From assembly GCA_037976565.1 (NCBI GenBank), contig CP137685.1, forward strand, positions 29,062,842 to 29,126,841: a stretch of 64,000 bases of DNA. Direction: 5' to 3'. This DNA comes from Mesocentrotus franciscanus (taxonomy: Eukaryota; Echinodermata; Echinoidea; Camarodonta; Strongylocentrotidae). This document shows positions 1-12,245 of the stretch, in pieces. Made by a program: the position numbers and the translations under genes. The notes beneath the pieces were generated by a model. That model was not told the DNA's origin and ran no database searches. It saw nothing but the letters and a program-made list of their open reading frames with translations. Position 1 is the stretch's first letter, and every line of letters starts with the position of its first letter.

Positions 1-415
1 ATATTACTGCTTTCTCTAAACATCGTGTTAATTACATAATCTAATAGTATTCTCCCATTATAAGCAGGGACTTGCTTTGCCCTCGACTGAACTATACCTG
101 GATGCAGCCTATATGGACGGGCATTAATGGAGCAAAACTTCATCACCATTAAACCTAATGTATAATCTATCACACCCTGTTCGAGTCAAAGGGCCTTTGT
201 CATGTAGGGAAGTACTTAATGTCTCCAACTTAATTAGAATTAGTGAGCTGTGCGTGAAGGTAATATGGTGGCGGTCATTACCGGGGGTAACCCATGTAAA
301 TGTGTGTAGAGAGGTAGAAGGGCGTTAACACCATGCTTAAGTACGAGTTTAACGTCCTTCTGGGTCCCAGTAGATGATGAGTAGCCTACTAAAGAGCAAG
401 GGAGGGTGGTGTTGG

Positions 416-545
416 AAGTTTTTCTTCTCTCTTTCTCCCTTTCTCTATCTCTCTTTCTCTTTCTTTCCTTCTCTCTTTCTGTCTTCCTACTTTTCGTCTC
501 TCTCTATCTCTGTCTTTCTTCTTTCCGTCTCTCTCTCACCCTTGC
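416..545. repeat. CT-rich polypyrimidine tract
   Basis: Degenerate CTTTCTCT repeat. The open frames across it encode only Ser/Leu/Phe low-complexity sequence and are not genes. Confidence 0.85.
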
Positions 546-2009
546 CCCTCCTTTAAATACGCTAGAGTTGGTAACATATCACCAGTGAGCTCGTGCTTAA
601 CTCATACTCAATTTGTAAACATTGTTAAACTTAACGTTCCTGGTGCACGACATCTTGGGTAGTTGCAAGTCATACATCCTGGTCATCACTACAAAGGGAA
701 CGTTAGAAATAATAGTGTACTGGAAATCTACTGAAACAACTGCAAATATCAATCTATCTTTCCAAGTGTGGTTCGAGGATAATTATGCACCCACTCCCCC
801 TACCAGCCTCCTTCCCTTCCCCCTCTTGAAAAAAACAACAACAACATAACAAAACAACTGTAAGCTATTCGGAGAGAAAAGGCCAAAACGAAAGCGAATG
901 GACGGAGGCACGTTTTTATACCTTACTAGCAAAGTGGTGTGGTGGGAAACGTGACACAAACATCTTTCAAGGCAAGTCCTTGTCATGTTCGGACCCATTA
1001 TTTCAATTAGAGCTTTTTACATTACTCTGTATATAGTAACAACTTGGGAAGAAAATCGATATACACCCCACCCTTACTCCTCACAGAAGAACATTTACTC
1101 GTGTCATATTAAACCAAAGGACGCGTTTCAATACATTTGTAACATTACACGAGTTGATGCACTTGTTTTTAATATAAACACATAGCGCATCTCGAAGGTT
1201 GCAGATTAATAAGAAACGCACTTTATCGAGTATCATAATTGTGGGTCATTGATGATTACTGTAACTTTGAAAATCTTCTAGAGTTTGAAGTTTATGTTTG
1301 CTATGTCATGGCATGTCAGTGTGTTCATGTAGGTGCAAGTCCTTTTGCGTGGCTTTCGCAAAATGTCTTGAAACATTTAGCAAGTATAGCCCAGAGATCA
1401 TTTAGAAAGCCAGAGGAATATTGATTTTGTGACTTCCCACCCACCCATAATAAATAATTACACGCGTAAATAAATAAAAAATTATCACTCAATGATAAAT
1501 GTATACTTTGCTCAATGATGGGGATCGAAAGATATAGAGATTTCTGTGTCGTCTGATTTTGTTTAAGTGCGCACAAAATCAGTATAAGCTCGTCCAGTTT
1601 CTTTGGCTCACGAGGCATTATAAACTAGAATTAAATAGAAATGGTATCTAGTTTACAGAGGTATTATTGATCAATGATTGAATTTAGACTGTGAGTGAGA
1701 AGTATCGATTTGCAAGTCGTCTGCAAGATATCCTGTATCAACACTTGTTGAGTTTATCTAGTCTACTCTCTTTGTCAGAGTCAACATCAAACTAGCAACG
1801 TTTGTAGCCGAGGAAGGACAATGGACGGAAATTAGTACCACGCTGACTAAAACAACATGATTGGAATGATGCCACGTTAGTTCTTACTATTTCTCTCTCT
1901 CCTTTTCCTTCTATCTCTTCTTATTATCATAATAATAATAATAATTTTCTTTGCCAAGGAAAACCTAATCAGCATTATCGCTGTTTTTCTTGAGGGCCCT
2001 GAAATTTGT

Positions 2010-2095
2010 ATTACCCCAGGAATTGCCAGGTATTCATTCACGCCTGGGTGGAGAATGGCAAATGTAGATAAATGCCTTGCCAAAGTACTTTAGTG
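2010..2095. repeat. SINE fragment, CCAGGTA...CCTGGGTGGAG family
   Basis: It contains GCCAGGTATTCATTCACGCC, then GGGTGGAGAATGGCAAATG and CCTTGCCAAAG. These match the blocks found near 10.8, 31.3, 38.9 and 62.0 kb, so this is a truncated member of one dispersed family. A short TAA microsatellite lies beside it at 1928-1945. Confidence 0.5.
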
Positions 2096-5000
2096 TCTGG
2101 ACGCTTATATTTCAATGTGAAGAGAAGAATTAAGATTAAAATATAAAAGGTAGACAGTGTCTCGAAAAATCCCCCATGAGCGCAATCACTATGCTAATAT
2201 ATACAAACAATGCACGTCCAAAAAGTACTACATGTAATGGTAAGCCAATCACTGACTTATGAATACGATAGAATAGTCCATGGTATAACCTTAGACATGA
2301 TGATGAAATTATAGGTTTACAATGTTAATGGGATCACAGTGTCATCTACGCTATATTCTTTCTTTTTCATGTTCCAGAGACAAGAACAATGCTTTGGAGA
2401 AAACAAATCATTGAATGAATATCAAATAGACCTCTGTGAGCAAAAGAGCGTATAATTTGTGATGGTACAATGGTCGTAATGTTGTAATTGCTTTTCTCTT
2501 TTTTCCTCTTCCAAAGGTCCGCATGAGACTATGAACTATCACGTGTGCATTTTTAATCTAAGGGGGAGGGGGATAGGTACAATTTGTAGTGGTTAATATT
2601 GCGTTAGTTGTATTCATTTCTCGTTATGTTCCAAACAACTTTTCCTTCTCCACTTTCCTGTCGCACTAATAATCCGTGGCACCGGTGTTTCACAACATCG
2701 CCTAAAACACGCACAAATTCGCAATTGTAAGGTTTTTTTTTTTTTGGGGGGGGGGCATATTACACGGTTAAAATCTCAATGACAATATGATAATTGACCT
2801 TTGAAGCAAAGAAATAAAAGAAAAACAAAATACCAGACTGTAATCTTCGACCCTTCTCTAGCCGTGTTTCTTCTTGACTTGTAAATATTTGTGCATTGTT
2901 TCATAGTGGGTCATCTCATAAATTGATAAGAAAATACTTGCGTCATGAATCAAGTGTAAATAAGTGTTAAAATCTAGATTTGTTCAATGCTTATAAGATT
3001 TCTCAGTTGACGCAATTGTGAAAGACCATATTGTTTTCTAAGAAAATATCTGTTTGTTTTGTTTCGTCTTTTTAATATTAATTTTTGCGCATTAAATATT
3101 GAATAACTTTGACTGCGACGGAAAAAAAGGCTTATGCCGATATGACACTAAATGTTAGCTACTTATATTTTGTTTTGTTTAGTTTAGCCTTTTTATGACC
3201 GTCCTTTGAATTGTACCGAGTTGCACGCACTGTTTTGAAGCCAACGTTTAGCAATTGTCAGTCGCCCACGCAAATTTGTCCACTGATATCATTATCAAAT
3301 GCAACTTCTTAATGTATCACTAAAAACAACGATTTGTTTGTTACATGAGATATTGCAAAGATTTGTCACTGATGATATCTTAAATACTTCAAGCATGATA
3401 ACTTAATACACACTTTTAATTTCTCTCAGTTGCTACATTTCACATTTTGTGTAGGAATATAGCTGTAACCATTTGTAGACGCTCGTTTGATTAAACACAC
3501 TAGAAATGTGAGGCCCAAGATTCATATAGAACAATTTGGCCTTTTATAAATGTATATGTATTTATATAATATTGTCACAAGGACTTCTCATGATATCTCA
3601 ACTTCTCCATGCACGAGTATCTCCAAATTACAGCTTGAATTTCTGGCGTTTTCTATATGTTTTTTTTATAGATTGCCCAGTGATTTGAAGATACCCGATA
3701 AAGTTGACGAAAAAAAGAAAAATGTGAGGCCTCAAGATTCACTTAGATTGTTGCGGTTTTTAGTTACTGTCACTTTGACACGTCATGATATTCTAGCATC
3801 TTCACGCATGTAGGTTATTCTAAGTACATCTTAAATTTCCGTCAGTTTGCTGCATATCACACGTCGCCTAAGTAAAGGCTACCTGTACCTAGATATGCAG
3901 ACATCCGGGAAGGATGACTGGAAGAAGAAAAACGAGCAAATGTGAGGCCAAGAAAGCTATGCGGTTACTGAGGCAAAGGAAGCTATGCGGTTATTGAATA
4001 GATTTGTTAAAAGGTGTCCCTGAAAAATGATGAATAAGATTTTGACCTTAATTTTGTATGTAATAATTCTATAAATGAGTGATTTGATTGGTTCTTGAAT
4101 AGTTTACTACTGTTTAATGAGGAAAATGTTATCTGGGCAAAGTAACAAGCTATCAATTCAAAGGTTTAGTCATAGAGACATAGTCACATCCACGTTACGG
4201 TGTATCTATACGAGAAATTGTAGCTTGCATAGATGGTTATTATATTCCTTTCTCAACATCGAGCTCTTGTAGCAGACAGGGGATTTATTTGATATCAGCT
4301 GCAATTTCAACAGTATAAAGGCGGTGTAAATGGTTGGTATATTTCTTTCAACAATAATCCATTTACCGTATATTCAATAAAACTTAATTAAATGAAATGC
4401 TCATGGGTTCACTCACAAAATTGATCAGATATACTCTATATTGTGTTCTGAATTACACTGATGTATGTATACACTGGTAAGCATTTCGTACATTGTAATT
4501 TGCATAGAAATCTCTATTTTATATGTCATAAATTATCCTTGTATGCAGTCTTTACAGGTATAGGCCTAGATAGTTATTACACACTAGCTATACATACTTA
4601 GACATAAAGACAGTATTCACATGTGTGTAATGTGTGTATATATAAGCTATTAGTAAGTATTACGCAACATTGTTTTGCTAAACACAACGAGTGATCACTA
4701 AGCTGTATGTAATGTCAATTGGTTTTGTATTGAAAAGATAGGCTCCGTGATGTAATAGATCTTTTAATATTGGGTTATCACAGCATTCAGCATGACTACC
4801 GATCGTAGTGCGACGCCGATCCATCGTGTACACTGGTTGCCCCAATACTAATAATGTAGCAACATACATGTGCTGTATGTATTGTAGGCCTATAGACAAT
4901 TGTATATAAAACACAGTGTTAAGTCTCAGTACGTGTAATTACATGACTGTGTTAATCATTGAAAGCAAGGTCGAAATGCTTTGAAAGTTTTGTTTGTTTG

Positions 5001-5594
5001 TTGTTAAGCTTGGATACGCGAATCCTTTTAATGTAAGGCAAATCTCTTCATGTCTCTACATCTCTATCTCCTCCTCCCCTCCACCAATTTTCTTTTGTTT
5101 TCTTTTGATATTATCCTCCTCCGGTAAGACATATATCTAAAGCATGTCTACTGCCTGGCTGCCGTCTGAATATAACGAGTGTAGACAGGATGATGTATGC
5201 TACAAAACTCCAACTATATATCAAGAAATATCATGCATCACCATGCCATTAATATAGAATTTGAAAATGTCTGAAAAGGTCGTGCGGAAAATGCCTATGC
5301 CTGCTACTTAAGTCATACATAACGTTTTCGTATAGAATTGCACTGATAGATCATCAGTATATTGCTTTCAAAAATACTTTGTAAAAGGTCACGTGTCAGT
5401 ATCAAATACTTCAATAAAGCAAAGTGCATAATAATAATATTAATAATAATGATAATAATCATCTTAGAGAAAGTCACAGAAATATAAGAAGTTGTTATTG
5501 TGCATTAACATAGAGAATTCGAAGTCATGATTTTACGAATCCGTTTTCGTTTATGATTATAATTTGTTATCACGTTCCTTTCCTTTTGATCTAT

Positions 5595-5728
5595 AAACAA
5601 TGTGTGTGTGCGTGTGTGAGTGTGAGTAATATATTATAAATCCATGTATATATAATTATGTGTATAAACGTGTATATATATATATATATATATATACACA
5701 CAATGGTCTATGTGTATATACATGTACA

Positions 5729-5782
<54 letters not shown>
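5595..5782. repeat. TG and TA dinucleotide microsatellites
   Basis: A TG-rich segment (5600-5628) is followed by two long TA runs (5672-5695 and 5732-5780) separated by a degenerate TA/CA spacer. A poly-A run begins at 5940. Confidence 0.9.
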
Positions 5783-5784
<2 letters not shown>

Positions 5785-6014
5785 GCTGTAATGTCATGCA
5801 AGAACAAGACGCCAGCATGTTAATATTACATGACGGTTTAATGTGGAAAATGTGCAAAGATTTTCGTTGTTTGACAGTTCTCGATCAGCAAACTTTTTGT
5901 TACGTTTTATCTCTAAACCCAATAGTGCTTTTAAATCGGAAAAAAAAAAAAAAAAAAAAAAAAACAACAACAACAACAAATAGAACAAAAATATAAGAAA
6001 AGTTCCAAACTTAC

Positions 6015-6499
6015 GTGGAATCTTTCGGGTGCCTCGTTAGTTCTGAATCCTGAACGGTGACATTGGTCGGCATACCCCCACTCTCACCAGATACGCCCTG
6101 TTTCTTGTTCCTCTTATTCTCCAGTAATACGGCCAGTTTTGTACCCCCACCCCCGCCCCCATCTGCAACTCCTGGTTTCTTCTGGCTAAGCACAGCCCTG
6201 AGTTTATTCACCTCCTCTCTGACTCGTAAGAGTTCATCATCTCGCTCCTCTACCATAGCATTTCGTATAGCAAGCTCCTCATGGCATTCCTTAAGCTGGA
6301 CCTGAGCCTCCTGGAGCCGGAGCTTGAGCTTCGTCACCTCCTCCGAGGTGGTCTTGTGGTTGAGGCTCGAACCTGTGTTGTTGTTATGCGGTGCGGCGCC
6401 ATTACCCCCTCCGCCATGAGCATCTCCCCCTCCTCCTCGTCCTCCGCCTCCTGCGTCCGAGCGCGCCTGTTTACTGTGCAGGCCCGCGCCATTTCCCAT
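6015..6499 (-). CDS. First coding exon of a cGMP-dependent protein kinase (PKG II-like), partial gene
   Basis: PKG is a cytosolic or membrane-associated Ser/Thr kinase activated by cGMP. Its N-terminus carries a dimerising coiled coil and an autoinhibitory loop, ahead of two cNMP-binding domains and the kinase domain. This exon encodes 161 codons plus two bases. I start at the ATG giving MGNGAGLHSK because vertebrate PKG II also begins MGNG, with myristoylated Gly2, and the context GACATGG is favourable. An upstream in-frame ATG at 6577 (MPFSL) is possible. Residues 16-36 and 113-119 are Gly-rich. Residues 52-108 form a charged heptad-like coiled coil (VTKLKLRLQEAQ...VNKLRAVLSQ). Residues 129-140 (KRNKKQGVSGES) resemble the GISAEP/GVSAEP autoinhibitory segment, with Gly in place of the usual Ala. 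The exon ends in a consensus donor, CAC|GTAAGT, at 6014. The GC-rich composition contrasts with its AT-rich surroundings. Family assignment is likely; PKG II rather than PKG I is inferred from the MGNG start. Confidence 0.68.
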
Positions 6500-6800
6500 G
6501 TCGTTTGCTCCCTCCGACGGTTGGTTTGCTGTCTGCTCCGATTTGCCTTCTTTCCCGAGTCGCAAAGAAAAAGGCATGATGATAACGTTGACGCGCACAC
6601 ACGGGGTAGAAAAAAAAATCGTACACGTCACTGCACGCAAAAGATACGGTTGGTAGCTCGATATCAACACAGTGCGCGCGCACCGTATCTTATCATAATC
6701 AGTATCGGAGTCCACCTGTCACGGTTTTATTGGCACGTTGCTTAGCAACGTTTATTGTTACTCCACGTGCTTTTTCCGCGCATAAAATCACACCCCACTC
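6500..6800 (-). promoter_or_regulatory. Promoter/5'UTR region of the kinase gene
   Basis: The 300 bases upstream of the kinase start are richer in CpG than the surroundings. They hold a palindromic X-box, GTTGCTTAGCAAC (6737-6749); a minus-strand CCAAT (6733-6729) next to it; and a CACGTG E-box (6764-6769). A clustered CCAAT and X-box is a common promoter arrangement. I cannot place the transcription start. AATAAA on the minus strand (6731-6726) overlaps the CCAAT and could instead be the poly-A signal of the upstream minus-strand gene. Confidence 0.45.
6737..6749. promoter_or_regulatory. RFX X-box-like palindrome
   Basis: GTTGCTTAGCAAC is two GTTGC/GCAAC half-sites with a 3-bp spacer, matching the imperfect-palindrome X-box bound by RFX factors, which commonly drive ciliary genes. 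It lies about 240 bp upstream of the kinase ATG. Confidence 0.45.
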
Positions 6801-6944
6801 CTGCAGACGATGAGTGTGATCGATCGTTATCTATCGGGTACAAGGGTTGTCAAAATTTTATGGAGATGTCGAGATAGTTGTATGCAATCCAATTCATGTA
6901 TACATTTTGTTTCTCTCTCATTCCATCTGTTTGATCAATGCACT

Positions 6945-7181
6945 CTATAAATCCATAAAGGTAAGCAGCGATAGAGGAATGTCAATGTGACCAAATCTCA
7001 GAATGGGATCTGAAGGGTCGGTTTTTCGAGTGAGATAATTTGTCACTTGTTTGGTAAGCTTGCCATAAATGTCTCTTCTCCCATCCCTTGAAGTGTGTGC
7101 TCTCTGCCAAGGACTTCGGACTCTCTCAATGGCCAACTTCCTACCACAAATATCCAGTCGGTGATTTGATTGCAGATCTAC
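6945..7181 (-). CDS. Last exon of unrecognised minus-strand gene (two possible frames)
   Basis: A good acceptor, TTTGTCTTTCCAG, ends at 7182. Two readings are possible. If the incoming phase is 1, as the upstream exon chain predicts, the frame reads (G)RSAIKSPTGYLW and stops at 7143-7141. If the incoming phase is 0, the exon reads 78 residues starting VDLQSNHRLDICGRK, rich in Arg/Asp/Lys and protein-like, and stops at 6947-6945. The exon at 9920-9979 is open in a frame compatible with either reading. The phase-1 reading is favoured by agreement over four exons; the phase-0 reading is favoured by its length. I do not recognise either product. The gene would end 0.4-0.6 kb upstream of the kinase start, on the same strand. 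Confidence 0.4.
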   Translation of the reverse strand, partial: VDLQSNHRLDICGRKLAIERVRSPWQRAHTSRDGRRDIYGKLTKQVTNYLTRKTDPSDPILRFGHIDIPLSLLTFMDL

Positions 7182-7253
7182 CTGGAAAGACAAATATAGA
7201 AAAAGGAGGATAAAGATGATAAATCGCATTGACATAGCGAACCATTTAAGCAC

Positions 7254-8260
7254 AACAATTGACCATAAAATGCCGGAAAGGGGAAAAAATCATAAGCTTT
7301 AGAATTTCCTGTCTAATATAAGCCTATAACTCATATTTGCGGTGATTTCAATACACCTCTCCAAAGAGAAAAATGTCAACGTTGTTATTCCTCGAAATTG
7401 GAAGAATCATTTCAAATATTTAAGTAGGGAAACGACAAAAAAAAAATCATTCATTGATAGAAGCAAAAGGGTAAGATGTGTTTAATGGTTCTGGTAAGAC
7501 CATGCTTAATTTTTAACAATCTTCGGAGAAAGATTGCTTTTATAGATATTAAAGAGTTCCGTATGCTACGAGGCCTATAGGCTTAGTTTTCTTATTATTT
7601 GTCATGTTTGTATGACTAAATTGGGATTGAATACATTGTATATATCAGGGTGTTGGGAAAACACACAGAAGTTTCGATTCTTTAAAATTAAATGAAAAAT
7701 GTTTGGTGCATGAAATCGATTGAAAATTCGTGTATTTCTTGCTTGTACATTTTTGTACTGTACTTTTTGTTAAGAAATAATTTAAATTATTTTGATCTGA
7801 TATGGGTGTTTTTATGTTTTTGTATCCCTTTGTGTATCTTAAACAGAACGAAAATCAATTTGCCAAATGGAACACGTAAACTCCTGCCTGTGCCGTTTTA
7901 AATGAAATGGGATTGGTGAAGTATTCGTTGAAATATTCTCTTTCCATCTAATTTTCCACAATCAATGTTTAAAAGACACTTTTTTACATTCTATATACAA
8001 ATTACAAGTGAAATGAATATGCAACAGTTCCTATCTGTAAACGCTGCAAAAATGTTAATTTTAGTTACTGTATCAACATCGTTCCACTATTTTAAGTAAA
8101 GGTCATTAACAATTAATTACGCACTGTCCATGCTTAGAATGAACGTTTATGTACACCATTTTATAAAAACATGTCGAGGCTTATAGAGATTTTTCTTTGA
8201 AATAGTTATTTTTAAAACAGAAAAAAGTAAAGCAAGTACGAATAGTGGAGTAAGGAAGAG
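7254..8260. other. No gene seen; probable intron
   Basis: AT-rich sequence between two exon candidates of the minus-strand gene. I see no splice-bounded open frame and no clear repeat. Confidence 0.4.
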
Positions 8261-8267
8261 GGGTACT

Positions 8268-8385
8268 GGAAAGAGAGAGAGAAAGAGAGAGAGAAAGAGA
8301 AAGAGAGAAAGAGAAAGAGAGAAAGAGAAAGAGAGAGAGAGAGAAAGAGAGAGAGAGAAAGAGAAAGAGAGGGAGAGAAGAGAAG
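8268..8385. repeat. GA-rich microsatellite
   Basis: Interrupted GAGAGAAAGA repeat of about 115 bases. Confidence 0.9.
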
Positions 8386-9919
8386 AACTGATTATTGTTA
8401 TTTACGTCATACTAGTAATCATCGGAATTAATTTGAGCTGCAACACATCTGAAGTTTCTAGGCATATTTATCGATTCATGACTTCTCAATTATCTTTTTA
8501 CTTCCCTTGCTTTGTTTTTTCATGTCTCCTTCTCAATGCCAGATTTCAACGAAAAGATTTGATCATTTCTTTTCCTTTATTTCAATTTGTTTCCATAAGC
8601 GAAGACAGAAATCAATAACATGCTCCGGTCGATTTGGGGCGGTATTCAATTAGACGCACATAAAATGAACATCCTATCGTCTGCTTGGGGCCAGATGGAT
8701 GTTAACCTATCATTAATGATAAACATAATTGCCTTCTGGCTCTCAAACGATAACATGAAATATTTCGAAGAGACACTTGACATTTCGGGATCTATTCGGA
8801 GAGCTCAGAATAGAACCATTATGAGCTTGTAAAGATTTCCGCCTAACAAAAAGTAATCAATCGAATCAGTGACCGTCTCTTATTCCGTACTAACTTGGGG
8901 TCGAGCGCATAAAAAAGTATTGACACCAATTACAAAGGGATCAGAAAGGCGATGTAGGTAGAATACACAACATAAATCAAACTAAGAACAGATGAAATTG
9001 AATAATACTAAGAGAACGCAGTGCATACCTCAATTGTTGGTATGGGTACATCAACAAAACAAAAAAATAATAATTATAAAAATAAAAAAACAATAACCAC
9101 AATTTCTTTCTGTATATGGCGTATTCTAGTTATCGCTCAATGGTTTTGTATGACGAATACATCGAGCAGAATATTGCTGAGAAATTATTTATTTTGTATT
9201 TTAAAGTAAATCAAAGTTACACACATAGCCTACACTTAACTTTTAGCCGATATGTAAATATCAAATATCCGATTGCTTCTTTGGTGGAATTAATGGCATC
9301 AAAACGAACCTCAAAGTGTAACAAAAACACTTGTTATTTTAACATCATTAAGTAGCGTAAAGAGACATTATAACATGGTTTAAGTTCCTTTGTATGGTTT
9401 CCGCATAAGTGGTTCAGGAAAAACGTCTTTGTTTATTGCTTAGCGACTAATTGCTCCATCAACAGTTAAATGATGACACTCTCATTAGAATGTATAATGC
9501 TCCCTTCGATGGAAAAAAGTTTGAAACCACTCATCAGGCACGCAATATGGTGTTCATTGTCTGATAATTTAAGCAAGCTTTTGATTAATTATGTCCTTCA
9601 TAACAACTACGCAACAAAGTACCTAATAACATTCTTCTTTTCGCTTGTGGCAATTCTAAAACCCATTAGGTATACTAAATGTAATCATTTGCTTTTAATA
9701 TGTGCAGTGATAATATTATATATTTTCAAACGTTTTATCTCTTTTACACACGATAATTTTATAGAGAATCTTTTTTTTTCAAGCAAAAGCTCTTATTTTA
9801 TAAAAACATGTAATTAATTTACACTTTTTGAATCCGTTAAATCAAACGATGCATCCTAAATCTTTACATATATGACCTGGAACAAATTAAATCTGGAAAA
9901 AATCCTTCCTTCCTCTTAC

Positions 9920-9979
9920 CGGAAGGTTCGGAAATAAAGGATTGCTGGGTTTTTTCTTCCATGACAGAGGACGCGTGCC
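9920..9979 (-). CDS. Candidate internal exon of the unrecognised minus-strand gene
   Basis: A 60-bp segment bounded by an acceptor (TTCTTCCAAAATAG ending at 9980) and a consensus donor (TTCCG|GTAAGA at 9919). Phase 1 reads GHASSVMEEKTQQSFISEPS plus one base. Phase 0 reads GTRPLSWKKKPSNPLFPNLP. Both are open. Phase 1 joins the exon at 20016-20060 on one side and the short frame of the last exon on the other; phase 0 joins the long frame of the last exon. The acceptor pyrimidine tract is short, which limits confidence. Confidence 0.35.
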
Positions 9980-10739
9980 CTATTTTGGAAGAAACCTTCC
10001 ACATTTGATTTGGTTGAAACAGTGCTTATCGATAGAGGGCAGCATGCAGAATTTCGCCTTTTGCATTTTCAGCGGATAAAGAGAGAACGAGTCAAACATT
10101 CAAAATATATTGTCATCATGTTTATCGATTGGCACAACGCTACATTCTAGAGATATAATATGACAGATATCTTCCCGTTAAAAGGGGTTAAAAACGATGA
10201 GGAGCTTTAAATACGGTCATTGACTTGTTATACGTATAACTATAATAGGGTCATTTTTAATATGCTGAGTGGTTTTTTTACGATGAGTAAGGTAATTGTA
10301 ATTGGCTACACTATTATATGAGTATTGAATAATTCAAATATTAATTTACTAGAAAGCTTTGAAGTGGGTTAACGAGGCTTGTGCTCTTAGTTAATCATCT
10401 ATCAAGAAAAAATTCCTACCTACATGTATTCCCTTTTTTGAGCTCTTTGCCTGCTATTTTCAACAGTCTGTCTTCGTTTTTGATGAAATATTGTGTATAC
10501 TATTCTTCTAATGCTCGTTGCACACGAGACGCCAACTGGCGAAGTTTTTGACGCGTCATGTTATTTTTTATATATTTTTTTCACATATTTATACAGGGTA
10601 TCTCATTCAGATTAAAAACTGGTCTTCCATAAGGCCCTGTCTCATTAAAAATACACATATATACAAATTTCACAAAACAAAATCATACAATAACAGTATG
10701 AAGAAAAAGACAAACATCAAATAAATAAAGCATAATAAT

Positions 10740-10945
10740 AATACTTATTATTATAGGCATTTCTATAGCGCCGTCTATCTAGAAATTCTATTCCGAGGCG
10801 CTCTAATTATTACCCCGGCTTTAGCCTAGCTGCCTTTACAGCGCTCCAGCATTTCAAGGAATTAATTCCCACCAGGTACCCATTTACCTCACCTGGGTCG
10901 AGTGTGGCAAATGAAGTTTAATGCCTTGTCAAAGGAAATTAGTGC
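10740..10945. repeat. SINE, CCAGGTACCCATTTACC family
   Basis: It contains TTATTACCCCGGCTTTAGC, CCACCAGGTACCCATTTACC, CACCTGGGTCGAGTGTGGCA and CCTTGTCAAAGG, and is preceded by a TAA run. The same ordered blocks recur at 31125-31325. It resembles the conserved core shared by broadly distributed animal SINEs; naming it a MetaSINE would need a library comparison. Confidence 0.65.
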
Positions 10946-11274
10946 CGTATAACTTCAAAGCACAATGATAAAGCAAGTAAAACTAACAATATGAAATAAA
11001 TTACGATAAAAAAATGATCTTTCATGTTGTTTCATGTGAGCAAACATTGCGTTGAAGTACTGACGCAGGCACCAATTAGCTTCATATGTTTGATTAACGC
11101 ATATTATGAAATTGATTGGCACAGGCCATCGAAATGACGCGACGTAGAATATTCTCTTCACTATCCGCTACGAAAAATAGTTTCCTCGCACATGAGATTC
11201 AAATTAAATACCTTATTGAACTTTGTATAGAGATCCCGATCGCATCTATTTGCGAGAAATTAGCTCACATGTAA

Positions 11275-11385
11275 TTTCAATGCCCTACTGTATGTCCTAT
11301 AGAAATAATTTTCTGATTACGTAATAAGTAATTGTCATGTTCCCAAATTTCAATAGGTGACGCACAAGGCTATTATAATTGCCAC
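11275..11385. repeat. Dispersed repeat with GATTACGTAATANGTAATT core (copy 1)
   Basis: It shares an ordered set of blocks with 37618-37735 and 43258-43345: a CAATGCCCTA-like start, CCTATAGAAAT, the palindromic GATTACGTAATAAGTAATT, then TTTCAATAGGTGACGCACAA and GGCTATTATAATTGC. A partial second copy of the TTTCAATAGGTGACG block follows at 11448-11463. Confidence 0.55.
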
Positions 11386-12008
11386 ATGTTGATATCTCGA
11401 AAGTAGTTGCTATCGTGTTAGAGAACTAAATAATGTCACTGTCGCACATTTCAATAGGTGACGAAAAAGACTATCGACATTGCCGTAAGGTTTTTGTGTG
11501 TCGAAAGTCTTTGCGACCGCGTTTAAGGCAAACTATATTGGCCTGTGTATATTGGCAAAGGTCATACTCACACTGTCACAGCTCACTTGAGATATATTAT
11601 GATAGGCATGTATGTACCCTAATGACAGTATTGAGTAACCACTGGAGATCTTGTCTCAGCTGGTATCTGTGATAAAGGTTTAGCTCCCTGATTCCTTGAT
11701 GTGACGGGGTTTGGGTTTTTTCGTTGCGTGTTTATTAATTTGTTCCTTTATATTACCTCTTTTTTTTTAAATCACTTAGTTTTTCTGAGATGCAGTGAAC
11801 TACATGATTGGCAAACCAGAGCTCTCAGTGAGAGTCTGCTGTTTCAGCACATTTTCTAAAATGTTTGGTTACGCTATTGTTCATATTTTGTAACTCATAT
11901 TTTTTTTTTAAGTCACAATACTGAAAGAACAATGGCACTCTCATTTCATGGTTATGGCAGTCAGGTAATATTTGTTTAACGAGAGTACTTCTTTGGTTTA
12001 TTACTCTG

Positions 12009-12176
12009 TTGTATAATTACCTGTCTATCTGTATGATTGTTTTTCGTCATTCCTCTTTCTATATCTCCCTTCCTCTCTCCCTATCTGTCTCTCTCTCTTT
12101 GACTCTTCGTCTCTCCCCCAATTGTATCGTCTGTATTTCCTGGCACTTTGTATATGTCTATATGTATTTATCTCTC

Positions 12177-12222
<46 letters not shown>

Positions 12223-12245
12223 TGTCTCACTCTGTCTCTCATAAT
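12009..12245. repeat. CT-rich polypyrimidine tract
   Basis: Degenerate CTCTGTCT sequence ending in a pure CT run at 12182-12217. Open frames through it are low-complexity artefacts. Confidence 0.9.

Larger units (their letters stand above)
1..6008 (-). other. Probable large intron of the kinase gene; no exon recognised
   Basis: This stretch lies downstream, on the minus strand, of the splice donor at 6014-6013, so it should be the first intron of the cGMP-dependent kinase gene. On neither strand do I see a cyclic-nucleotide-binding or kinase exon. What it holds is a CT-rich tract (416-545), a SINE fragment (about 2010-2095), a T/G homopolymer run (2732-2757), a TA/TG microsatellite (5660-5780) and a poly-A run (5940-5964). 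The remainder is AT-rich sequence without visible structure. Confidence 0.5.

Noticed and set aside
6281..6745. 154-codon plus-strand frame opposite the kinase exon
   Set aside because: Antisense shadow of the GC-rich kinase exon; the minus frame has family-specific motifs and a consensus donor.
8620..8832. 70-codon plus-strand frame (MLRSIWGGIQLD...)
   Set aside because: Protein-like by eye, but no splice sites, promoter or conservation evidence; frames of this length are expected by chance.
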